Part shown: one piece after another, positions 1 through 5,769 of the stretch | How the letters are laid out: every line of letters starts with the position of its first letter | Position numbering within the stretch: position 1 is the stretch's first letter | NCBI GenBank assembly: GCA_016789165.1 | Contig: JAEURL010000432.1 | Coordinates: 1 to 7,771 of the forward strand | DNA: 7,771 nucleotides | Source of the DNA: Anaerolineales bacterium | GTDB taxonomy: Bacteria > Chloroflexota > Anaerolineae > Anaerolineales > UBA6663 | Reading direction: 5' to 3' | The notes under the pieces: model-generated | Seen by the model: the letters and a program-made list of their open reading frames with translations, nothing else | Databases searched by the model: none | What the model was told of the DNA's origin: nothing | Position numbers and translations under genes: made by a program

Positions 1-2
1 GC

Positions 3-140
3 GCCGAGAACGGCCGGGCCGCGGCTGAGGCGGCCGAGCCGGAAGAGCTGGCTGACGCGGAGACCGAGCCGCCCAGCCGCGGCGAGGACGGCGGTCCGGA
101 GGCCGGCGCGGACCCGGCCGGCGAGGACGCGCTCACTTGA
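3..140 (+). CDS. C-terminal fragment of an unidentified protein, acidic Ala/Glu/Pro-rich tail
   Basis: Only the last 45 codons are present, ending in TGA at 138-140; the 5' part lies outside the window. The visible residues are almost all Ala, Glu, Asp, Gly and Pro, which is typical of a disordered acidic tail, so no domain can be assigned. The frame was chosen because it stays open to the window edge and because its stop overlaps the TTG start of the next gene (TTGA, 137-140), an arrangement usual for translationally coupled genes. From memory, chromosome-partition protein ScpB in Chloroflexota can carry tails of this kind, but nothing visible here proves that identity. A second plus-strand frame is also open over these bases, so even the frame is not certain. 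Confidence 0.55.
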   Translation, partial: AENGRAAAEAAEPEELADAETEPPSRGEDGGPEAGADPAGEDALT

Positions 141-1498
141 CCCTGCCCACCCTGCGCCCGCCCGGCCCTCTGACGGCCTACCTGCCCGGCGCCGCCGCGG
201 AAACGCTGGCCGAGCACCTGGTGGCCTTCGCCAACACCGACGGCGGCACCATCGTGGTCGGCGTGGACGAGAAGGGCCGCCCGGCGGCCGGCGTCTACCC
301 GGATGAGCTGGAAAGCAGCCTGAAGGCGGCCGAGCGCCTGTGCCGGCCGCCGGTGGTGGTGGGCTGGGAGCAGATCGAGGTCGAGGCCGGCGCGGCCTTC
401 GCCATCACCGTGCCGCGTTCGCCGGAACTGCACTCGCTGGCCGATGGGCGGGTGCTGATCCGGGTGGGCGCGGAGAATCGGCCGCTGGGCGGCGAGGAGA
501 TCCGGTCGCTGGCCGCCACCAAATCGGCCGGCGATTTTGAGGCCGAGGCCATCCCCGGCGCGCAGCGCGGCGATCTGGACGAGGACGTCATCGCCGAGTA
601 CGTGGAGAAGCGCCAGCAGCGCCAGCGCCGGCCGGCGGCCCAGACCGCCGACGAGCTGCTGCGCGAGATCGGGGCGCTGACCCTGGCCGGCCAGCCCACC
701 CACACCGGGCTGCTGCTCTTCGGCAAAATCCCGCAGCAGTTCATCCCGCACGCCGGCCTGGTCTTCGTGAAGTTCCCGGGCACCACGCCGGGCGGCGAGG
801 GCGGCCTGGCCGGCTATGGCCGGCGCGAGGAGTTCAACGGCCCGCTGGCGCGCGTCATCGAGGGCGCCTGGCAGGTGGTCTGGAGCGAGATGTCGGTAGG
901 GGCCGTCGTCACCGGCCTGGAGCGGCAAGAGATCTCGGAGTATCCGCCCTTCGCCGTCCGCGAAGCGCTGGTGAACGCCGTCTGCCACCGTGATTACCGG
1001 CTGCGCGGCCGGCGCATCGAGGTGCGCATGTACGCCGACCGGCTGGAGGTGATCTCGCCCGGCGGCCTGCCCGGCTTCATCACCTTGGACAACCTGGTGG
1101 AGGAGCACTTCTCGCGCAACCCGCGCCTGGTGGCCGGCCTGTTCCAGTGGGGTTATATTGAGGAGCTGGGCCTGGGCATCGACCGCATGATCGAGGACAT
1201 GGTCAACGCCGGCCATCCGCCGCCGCGCTTCAAGGCCCAGCCCTTCTCGTTCACGGTCACGCTCTACAATGCCCGCGAGCGCAAGGCGGCGCCCAAGTGG
1301 GAAAGCGTGATGAACGAGCGCCAGGCACGCGCCTTGCAGTTCATCCGGGAGAAGGGCCGCATCACCAGCCGGGATTACCAGGACCTGTGTCCGGACGTGT
1401 CGCCTGAGACCCTGCGCCTGGACCTGAACGACCTGGTCAACCGGGGCATCCTGCTTCGCATCGGCGCGAAAAAGGGTACGTATTATGTTATCAAGTAG
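137..1498 (+). CDS. AlbA_2 (Schlafen-like) putative DNA-binding / GHKL ATPase-type transcriptional regulator
   Basis: A 453-residue protein. Residues ~12-130 form an AlbA_2-type putative DNA-binding domain, recognised by FANTDGGTIVVGV at 31-43. Residues ~265-365 match the C-terminal ATPase-like domain of the RecG-C/HATPase_c_4 family (PPFAVREALVNAVCHRDY at 270-287, RNPRL at 328-332, ELGLGIDRM at 343-351). Residues ~390-453 look like a DeoR-type winged helix (SPETLRLDLNDLVNRGIL, 422-439). Proteins with this order are usually annotated as regulators or ATP-binding proteins; their ligands and targets are mostly unknown. The TTG start is supported by GAGGA at 123-127, 9 nt upstream, and by in-frame stops at 26 and 53 with no ATG or GTG between them and 137. 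The usual E..EFK entry segment of AlbA_2 is not recognisable, so the first domain may be slightly shortened. It overlaps the upstream gene's stop, implying an operon. The family call is firm; the function is not known. Confidence 0.87.
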   Translation: MTLPTLRPPGPLTAYLPGAAAETLAEHLVAFANTDGGTIVVGVDEKGRPAAGVYPDELESSLKAAERLCRPPVVVGWEQIEVEAGAAFAITVPRSPELHSLADGRVLIRVGAENRPLGGEEIRSLAATKSAGDFEAEAIPGAQRGDLDEDVIAEYVEKRQQRQRRPAAQTADELLREIGALTLAGQPTHTGLLLFGKIPQQFIPHAGLVFVKFPGTTPGGEGGLAGYGRREEFNGPLARVIEGAWQVVWSEMSVGAVVTGLERQEISEYPPFAVREALVNAVCHRDYRLRGRRIEVRMYADRLEVISPGGLPGFITLDNLVEEHFSRNPRLVAGLFQWGYIEELGLGIDRMIEDMVNAGHPPPRFKAQPFSFTVTLYNARERKAAPKWESVMNERQARALQFIREKGRITSRDYQDLCPDVSPETLRLDLNDLVNRGILLRIGAKKGTYYVIK

Positions 1499-1503
1499 GC
1501 CGA

Positions 1504-1538
1504 TATCCCAAGTTTATCCCAAATCCGGCTTGGGATAA
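1504..1538. promoter_or_regulatory. TATCCCAA box array: two direct copies 11 bp apart plus one inverted copy
   Basis: TATCCCAA occurs at 1504-1511 and again at 1515-1522, exactly 11 bp apart, and its reverse complement TTGGGATA lies at 1530-1537. The second and third copies extend to a perfect 9-bp inverted repeat (TTATCCCAA 1514-1522, TTGGGATAA 1530-1538) with a 7-nt centre. The array lies between the AlbA_2-type gene and the kinase gene, and its right arm overlaps the proposed -35 element. An operator for a dimeric regulator fits best. A weak terminator for the upstream gene is the alternative, although no clear T-run follows. Confidence 0.5.
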
Positions 1539-1558
1539 TTTATGTGAAATGATGTAAT
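1530..1558 (+). promoter_or_regulatory. Candidate sigma70-type promoter of the histidine kinase gene
   Basis: A -35-like TTGGGA at 1530-1535 and a -10-like TGTAAT at 1553-1558 are separated by 17 bp. The -10 ends only 9 nt before the ATG at 1568, and there is no Shine-Dalgarno, so the mRNA would have almost no leader. The match is partial (4/6 and 5/6). Confidence 0.4.
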
Positions 1559-1567
1559 GACCGCCTG

Positions 1568-3226
1568 ATGAACGCTCGGCGCTGGGTGGGGTTGGGGGTC
1601 GTCTTCGTGATCGCGACCGTGGGGATCGCGGCCGCGCTGCGCCTGGGGCCTGAGGTGGCGGCGCGTTTCCCTGCGCTGCCGGCGGGCCTGATCAGCGGCG
1701 GAGTAGCGGCTGGACTGGCCTTTGGTTTGGTGGCGCTGGCGGCCCTGGTGGAGGCGCTGGCGCGGGATGAGCGGCCGGCCGACACCACCTCCCAGGGCCT
1801 GATCCTCAAGTTCAACCAGCGGACGGTGGGCGTGCTGGACGAGGAGACCCTGGCCCGCGCGGCCGGCGACCTGCTGGCCGAGAGCCTGCAGGTACGCGTC
1901 TCCGGCTGGCTGCTGCTGACGCCGCGCGAGGCCGCGCTGACGGTGCGGCCGGTGCCGGCGCGCGGCGAGTTCCCGGTGGTGCCGCTCGAGTTTGCCCGCC
2001 ACAACGTCCTGCTGCGCCAGTTGAACCAGCGCCACGAGCCGGTGCGCCAGGCCGAACTGGAGGCCGACGCCCATTACTCCCAAACGCCGGCCGCCGAACG
2101 CCAGTGGCTCAAGCAGCTCAACGCCGAGGTGTACACCCCGGTCTTTGAGGGCGGCCTGCTGACGGCGGTGCTGGTGGCGGGGCCGCGCGAAGGGCGCCGG
2201 CCCTTCCGGCCCGCGGACCTGGAACTCATCGCGCTGCTGGCGGCCCAGACCGGCGCGGCCTGGAAGGCCATCCAACTCCAGAACGAAGTGCGCCAGCTGC
2301 AGGCCGCGGCCGTCCAATTGGAGGCCCGCCTGCGCGAGAAGGACGAGGCCGTCGTCAAGATGGACAACTCGCGCGGCGATTTCCTGGCCATCGCCTCGCA
2401 CGAGCTGCGCACGCCCATCACCCAGCTGCTCGGCTTTGCGGACCTGCTGGGCTCGATGGCGCGCGAGAACAGCCTGGACGTCGAGACGGTGGTGCAAATC
2501 ACGGACAGCATCGTGCGCGCCTGCGCCCGGCTCAACGAAGTCATCAACCAGATCATGGACATGGCCCAGCTGGACGTGAACGCGCTGGACCTGAAGTTCA
2601 AGACCTGCACCCTGGACGTCCTGCTGCGGCCGGCCATCGAGCCCTATGTGCCGGCCATGCGCGAGCGCCGGCTGGCGCTGCGCATCACGGGCCTGAAAGA
2701 CTTGCCGCCCCTGCAGGGGGATGAGCACCGGCTGGTGCAGGCCTTCAGCCAGCTGATGAGCAACGCCGTCAAGTACACGCCGGACGGGGGCAAGATCGAG
2801 ATCAGCGCCCGCCTGCTGCCGGCCGAAAACAACCTGCCGCCCCACCTGGAGCTGGTCTTTGCCGACGGCGGCATCGGCATCGACCCGCGCTACCACGCGC
2901 TCATCTTCGACAAGTTCTTCCGCATCGGCAGCTCGTCCCAGCACTCCACCAGCACCACCAAATTCATGGGGGCCGGCCCGGGCCTGGGCCTGCCGATCGC
3001 CAAGGGCGTCATCGAGCGGCACGGCGGCCGGATCTGGGTGGAAAGCGACGGCCATGATCCTGCCCGCCTGCCCGGCAGCCGCTTCTACGTGCGCCTGCCC
3101 CTCAAACCGCCGGCCTTTGATCCGCGGGCGCTGCCGGCCGCGGATGAACCGTTCACGGGCGCCGCGGCGGACCGGCTGCGCGACAGCCGCCCCAATATCC
3201 CCCGCACCCCCTTCATCGAAACCTAG
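1568..3226 (+). CDS. Membrane-bound sensor histidine kinase with GAF-like domain
   Basis: A 552-residue sensor kinase expected to autophosphorylate in response to a signal and pass phosphate to a response regulator. Two membrane segments (about 7-24 and 38-62) form an N-terminal hairpin with almost no external loop, so sensing is probably cytoplasmic or in the membrane. Residues ~80-235 resemble a GAF domain, followed by a coiled coil (~236-265). The kinase core is complete: H-box SHELRTP at 277-283 with phospho-acceptor His278, N-box around Asn399 (QLMSNAVKYTPDGG), G1 box DGGIGI at 433-438, F-box IFDKFFRI at 446-453, and G2 box GAGPGLGLPIAKG at 468-480. A Pro-rich tail (513-552) follows. An in-frame TGA at 1550 leaves the ATG at 1568 as the first possible start. 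No response regulator is in the window, so it is an orphan here and its signal is unknown. Confidence 0.93.
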   Translation: MNARRWVGLGVVFVIATVGIAAALRLGPEVAARFPALPAGLISGGVAAGLAFGLVALAALVEALARDERPADTTSQGLILKFNQRTVGVLDEETLARAAGDLLAESLQVRVSGWLLLTPREAALTVRPVPARGEFPVVPLEFARHNVLLRQLNQRHEPVRQAELEADAHYSQTPAAERQWLKQLNAEVYTPVFEGGLLTAVLVAGPREGRRPFRPADLELIALLAAQTGAAWKAIQLQNEVRQLQAAAVQLEARLREKDEAVVKMDNSRGDFLAIASHELRTPITQLLGFADLLGSMARENSLDVETVVQITDSIVRACARLNEVINQIMDMAQLDVNALDLKFKTCTLDVLLRPAIEPYVPAMRERRLALRITGLKDLPPLQGDEHRLVQAFSQLMSNAVKYTPDGGKIEISARLLPAENNLPPHLELVFADGGIGIDPRYHALIFDKFFRIGSSSQHSTSTTKFMGAGPGLGLPIAKGVIERHGGRIWVESDGHDPARLPGSRFYVRLPLKPPAFDPRALPAADEPFTGAAADRLRDSRPNIPRTPFIET

Positions 3227-3269
3227 CAGCGCCCGCCAACCTTGTGCAGGGCGCCGTTGGAGACGCCTG

Positions 3270-3292
3270 GGCCGCGCCGCGGCCGGTATAAT
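3270..3292 (+). promoter_or_regulatory. Nitroreductase promoter: perfect TATAAT preceded by a GC palindrome
   Basis: TATAAT at 3287-3292 matches the -10 consensus exactly in an otherwise very GC-rich stretch. It lies 15 nt before the ATG at 3308. No convincing -35 is visible at 16-18 bp spacing. Immediately upstream, 3270-3284 is a perfect 15-bp palindrome (GGCCGCG, a central C, CGCGGCC) occupying the usual spacer region; it may be an operator or a product of base composition. Confidence 0.5.
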
Positions 3293-3307
3293 CACTGCCA
3301 AATCACT

Positions 3308-3865
3308 ATGGACACTCTTACCGCCATCCACACCCGCTGCTCGATTGGCAAAGTCAAACCGGATCCGCTGCCGCGCGACTTGATTGAGAAACTGCTGGCC
3401 GCCGGCGCTCAGGCCCCCAACCACCACGCCGTGCGGCCGTGGCGCTTCATCGTCCTCACCGGCGCCGGCCGCGAGCGCCTGGGCGGGGCCATGGCCCAGG
3501 AACTGCACGAGCGCAAACCGGACACGCCGGCCGAGGGCTTGCAGGCCGAACGCGCTAAGGCCTTGCGGGCTCCGGTGTTGATTGCGGTCGCCGCGGACAA
3601 GCCGGCCGAGGCCAAGGTGGTGGAGATCGAGAACGTGTGCGCGGCCGCCGCCGCCGCGCAGAACATCCTGCTGGCCGCGCACGCCCTGGGCCTCGGCGCC
3701 ATCTGGCGTACTGGGCCGGCGGCCACCGCTGCGGTGGTCAAACACAGCCTGGGCCTGACGCCGGACCAACACCTATTGGGCTTCATCTACGTGGGCTATC
3801 CCCTGGCGGAGCCGGCGGTGCCGCAGCGGCCAAATTTTGCGGATCGGACCACCTGGCTGGAGTAG
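3308..3865 (+). CDS. Nitroreductase-family FMN oxidoreductase, YdjA-like
   Basis: A 185-residue single-domain nitroreductase, close in length to E. coli YdjA (about 183). Members bind FMN as homodimers and use NAD(P)H to reduce nitro-aromatics, quinones or other acceptors; the physiological substrate of the YdjA branch is unsettled. Visible family features are the N-terminal RCSIGKV (10-16), corresponding to the FMN-phosphate-binding RRS motif, AGAQAPNHHAVRPWRFIVL (32-50), GAIWRTG (130-136) and the C-terminal GFIYVGYP (158-165). The ATG at 3308 was preferred to a TTG-initiated extension beginning at 3242, because the extension would run through the TATAAT box and adds residues unlike the family. 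There is no Shine-Dalgarno, consistent with a very short leader. It stands 81 bp behind the kinase with its own promoter and is probably cytoplasmic and monocistronic. Confidence 0.92.
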   Translation: MDTLTAIHTRCSIGKVKPDPLPRDLIEKLLAAGAQAPNHHAVRPWRFIVLTGAGRERLGGAMAQELHERKPDTPAEGLQAERAKALRAPVLIAVAADKPAEAKVVEIENVCAAAAAAQNILLAAHALGLGAIWRTGPAATAAVVKHSLGLTPDQHLLGFIYVGYPLAEPAVPQRPNFADRTTWLE

Positions 3866-3954
3866 CGGCCGGCGCCCCTCGCCCTGCTCGGCAAAGTTGA
3901 CCTCAGTCAAAACCCAGGCAGGACGCCCTCATTAGCCGAGTTTTTGGGCCGTTG

Positions 3955-3984
3955 TTGACTTGAATATCGCCCATCGGCTATTAT
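3955..3984 (+). promoter_or_regulatory. Sigma70-type promoter of the iron permease gene
   Basis: TTGACT at 3955-3960 and TATTAT at 3979-3984 each match the consensus at 5 of 6 positions and are spaced 18 bp apart. The predicted transcription start is near 3991, inside the palindrome that follows. This is the best promoter in the window. Confidence 0.65.
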
Positions 3985-3987
3985 TCC

Positions 3988-4012
3988 CCAGACGCGAATG
4001 ATTTGCATCTGG
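3988..4012. promoter_or_regulatory. 25-bp imperfect palindrome, candidate metalloregulator operator for the iron permease
   Basis: Centred on G4000, 10 of 12 symmetric base pairs match; the exceptions are C3993/A4007 and G3996/T4004. The core is AATGATT, the same AATnATT centre as the Fur-box 7-1-7 consensus, and 9 of 14 positions of that consensus agree. It covers the predicted transcription start and touches the Shine-Dalgarno GGAG (4011-4014), where a bound repressor would block transcription. Assignment to Fur rather than another regulator is inference. Confidence 0.5.
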
Positions 4013-4019
4013 AGACCCT

Positions 4020-4850
4020 ATGTTGGCGGCATTTCTCATCACATTTCGTGAGGGCCTGGAAGCGGCGCTCATCATCAGCATTGTCACCGGCTACCTGGTG
4101 AAGATCGGCCAGCCCCGGCTCATTCGGACGGCGTGGGCAGGAGCGGGGGCGGCCGGCGTGATCAGCGTGCTGACGGCCGTCGTGATCATGGCCATCGGCG
4201 CGGAGCTGGAAGGGACGGCCGAGCAGATCTTTGAAGGCACCACCATGTTCCTGGCGGTGGCCGTGCTCACCTGGATGATCTTCTGGATGCGCACGCAGGC
4301 GCGCCTGATCAAGCAGACCCTGGAGCGCGAGGTGCTCTCGGCGGTGACGACCGGCACGGCCTGGGGGCTGTTCGGGCTGACCTTCGTGGCCGTGGTCCGC
4401 GAGGGCGTGGAGACGGCGCTGTTCCTGAGCGCCTCGGCCTTCCTGGCGGATGGCCTCACCACCCTGGCCGGCGCCGGGCTGGGCCTGGCCGCCGCCGCGG
4501 TGACCGGTTACCTGCTGTACGCGTCCACGGCGCGGCTGAACGTGCGCGCCTTCTTCGACGTTACCAGCCTGCTGCTGCTGTTCTTCGCCGCCGGCCTGCT
4601 GGGCCACGGCGTGCACGAGTTCCAGGAGGCCGGCCTGCTGCCGCTGACGATCGAGCACCTGTGGGACATCAACTTCATCCTCAGCGAGACCTCGCCGCTT
4701 GGCGAAATCCTGAAGGCCCTCTTCGGGTACAACGGCAATCCGAGCCTGCTGGAAGTGCTGAGCTACGCCAGCTACTGGGTGGTGACCCTGCTGGGCGTGC
4801 GCTGGTGGGTGGAGCGCCGCGCCGCGCCGGTGAGCGCCCTCCCCCGCTGA
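4020..4850 (+). CDS. efeU: FTR1/EfeU-family high-affinity iron permease
   Basis: A 276-residue polytopic inner-membrane iron transporter, the same length as E. coli EfeU as I recall it. Two REGxE iron-binding motifs are present: REGLE at 10-14 in the first helix and REGVE at 127-131 in the fourth, each in the usual hydrophobic setting. About seven membrane segments can be drawn (roughly 4-25, 40-60, 70-92, 112-136, 145-168, 180-200, 245-262). Acidic residues in the loop near 62-72 (E62, E64, E68, E72) may help guide iron. The ATG has GGAG 5 nt upstream. EfeU normally works with EfeO and the peroxidase EfeB, and neither is nearby; stand-alone FTR1 genes are common outside enterobacteria. The gene is monocistronic, with its own promoter, a candidate operator and a strong terminator. 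The family call is certain; the symbol is by homology and the substrate (Fe2+ or Fe3+) is not shown. Confidence 0.93.
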   Translation: MLAAFLITFREGLEAALIISIVTGYLVKIGQPRLIRTAWAGAGAAGVISVLTAVVIMAIGAELEGTAEQIFEGTTMFLAVAVLTWMIFWMRTQARLIKQTLEREVLSAVTTGTAWGLFGLTFVAVVREGVETALFLSASAFLADGLTTLAGAGLGLAAAAVTGYLLYASTARLNVRAFFDVTSLLLLFFAAGLLGHGVHEFQEAGLLPLTIEHLWDINFILSETSPLGEILKALFGYNGNPSLLEVLSYASYWVVTLLGVRWWVERRAAPVSALPR

Positions 4851-4874
4851 CCGCCCTCCCTCTCAGTTAAGACG

Positions 4875-4920
4875 ACAGCGGCGCTCCGGCTGGCCTGGAG
4901 CGCCGCTGTGTTATTTCTTC
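4875..4920. terminator. Intrinsic terminator between convergent iron permease and murI genes
   Basis: A perfect 13-bp stem (ACAGCGGCGCTCC at 4875-4887, its complement at 4897-4909) with a 9-nt loop is followed on the plus strand by the T-rich GTTATTTCTTC (4910-4920). It sits 24 nt after the permease stop and 12 nt beyond the stop of murI, which comes from the other side. The minus strand has only a weak T-rich stretch after the hairpin, so termination is likely strongest for the permease, though it may serve both genes. Confidence 0.85.
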
Positions 4921-4932
4921 GGCCAGGCCGGC

Positions 4933-5742
4933 CTAATCGGCCAGCCAGACCTGGAGGCCGGCCGCGTCCCAGCGCGCGGCCCGCACCGGCGCCGGCGCGA
5001 CCCCCAGCCGCGCCACGGCCTGCCGGAAGGCCTCCGGATCGCCCGTGGTGTAATAGGTGACGCGCCCCGGCCTCCCTCCGCCCGCCCCGTTGAGCACCCG
5101 GGCCGCCTGGCGCGCCACGGCCGGCGCCGGGTCCACCACGCGCACGCCCGGCCCCGCGATCTTCTCCAGCAGCGGGATGACGAATGGGTAATGGGTGCAG
5201 CCCAGCACCAGGGCGTCGATGTCCTGAGCCAGCAGCGGCTCCACCCAGCCGCGCAGCAGGGCTTCCGTGCGCGGCGCCTCCAACTCGCCGGCCTCAATCT
5301 GCTCCACCAGGCCGGGACACACTTGCGGGAGGACGCGCACGCCCTGGGCGAAGCGCTCCACCACCGAATTGAACAGCTCACCCTGGAAAGTGGCCGGCGT
5401 GGCCAGCACCCCCACCACCCCGGTGCGCGTCTGCTCGGCGGCCGGCTTGACGGCCGGCTCCATGCCCACGAAGGGCACGTCCGGGAAGGCTGTGCGCAGG
5501 TGCTTGAGCGCCGCCGCCGAGGCGGTGTTGCAGGCCACCACCACCGCCTGCGCGCCCTGGGCCAGCAGGAAGCGCGTGATGGCTTCGGAGAAGGCGCGCA
5601 CCTCGGCCAAGGGCCGGGGGCCATAAGGCACGTGGGCGCTGTCCGCCAGGTAAAGCAGATCGGCGGCGGGCAATTGGGCGCGCAAGTGGCGCAGAACGGA
5701 GAGGCCGCCCACGCCGGAGTCAAATAAGCCGAGGCAGGTCAC
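4933..5742 (-). CDS. murI: Glutamate racemase MurI
   Basis: A 269-residue cofactor-independent racemase that converts L-glutamate to D-glutamate for peptidoglycan stem peptides, in the cytoplasm. Motifs of the family are intact: FDSGVGG at 7-13 with Asp8 and Ser9, PYGP at 39-42, VACNTAS at 69-75 with catalytic Cys71, LVEQIEAG at 145-152, and GCTHYP at 181-186 with the second catalytic Cys182 and His184. The length is normal for MurI. The start is GTG, chosen because FDSGVGG lies at the expected distance from the N-terminus. No Shine-Dalgarno precedes it, and a TATAGT box (minus strand, 5754-5749) ends only 6 nt before it, suggesting a leaderless transcript. It lies 27 bp behind the 302-residue membrane-anchored protein, so read-through from that operon is also possible. 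It ends at a hairpin shared with the convergent permease gene. Confidence 0.96.
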   Translation of the reverse strand: MTCLGLFDSGVGGLSVLRHLRAQLPAADLLYLADSAHVPYGPRPLAEVRAFSEAITRFLLAQGAQAVVVACNTASAAALKHLRTAFPDVPFVGMEPAVKPAAEQTRTGVVGVLATPATFQGELFNSVVERFAQGVRVLPQVCPGLVEQIEAGELEAPRTEALLRGWVEPLLAQDIDALVLGCTHYPFVIPLLEKIAGPGVRVVDPAPAVARQAARVLNGAGGGRPGRVTYYTTGDPEAFRQAVARLGVAPAPVRAARWDAAGLQVWLAD

Positions 5743-5748
5743 GCGCCA

Positions 5749-5754
5749 ACTATA
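5749..5754 (-). promoter_or_regulatory. Candidate -10 box for leaderless murI transcript
   Basis: TATAGT on the minus strand (5754-5749) lies 6 nt before the GTG at 5742, placing transcription start at about the G of the start codon. No good -35 is visible (TTCCCC at 5778-5773 is a poor match). It sits in the 27-bp gap after the stop of the upstream gene. Confidence 0.4.
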
Positions 5755-5769
5755 CCCGGCCCGGGCCGG

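Noticed and set aside
1514..1545. Rho-independent terminator after the AlbA_2-type gene
   Set aside because: The 9-bp stem is A/T-rich at its base and no T-run follows. The third, directly repeated copy of the box makes a regulatory array the better reading, though termination is not excluded.
3242..3307. N-terminal extension of the nitroreductase to a TTG at 3242
   Set aside because: The extra 22 residues do not resemble the family and would be encoded by DNA holding the TATAAT box; the ATG at 3308 gives the usual family length.
1514..3772. A 752-residue minus-strand open frame antisense to the kinase and nitroreductase genes
   Set aside because: Its translation is a Gln/Arg/His/Gly-rich string without domains, as expected for the antisense of GC-biased codons. 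The plus-strand genes have complete family motifs.
3927..4000. Riboswitch or structured RNA upstream of the iron permease
   Set aside because: The predicted leader is only about 30 nt and holds one imperfect palindrome, too short for a known riboswitch class.
4911..5723. A 270-residue minus-strand frame overlapping murI
   Set aside because: It is a frame-shifted shadow of murI, rich in Arg, Pro and Trp. The murI frame carries all the catalytic motifs.
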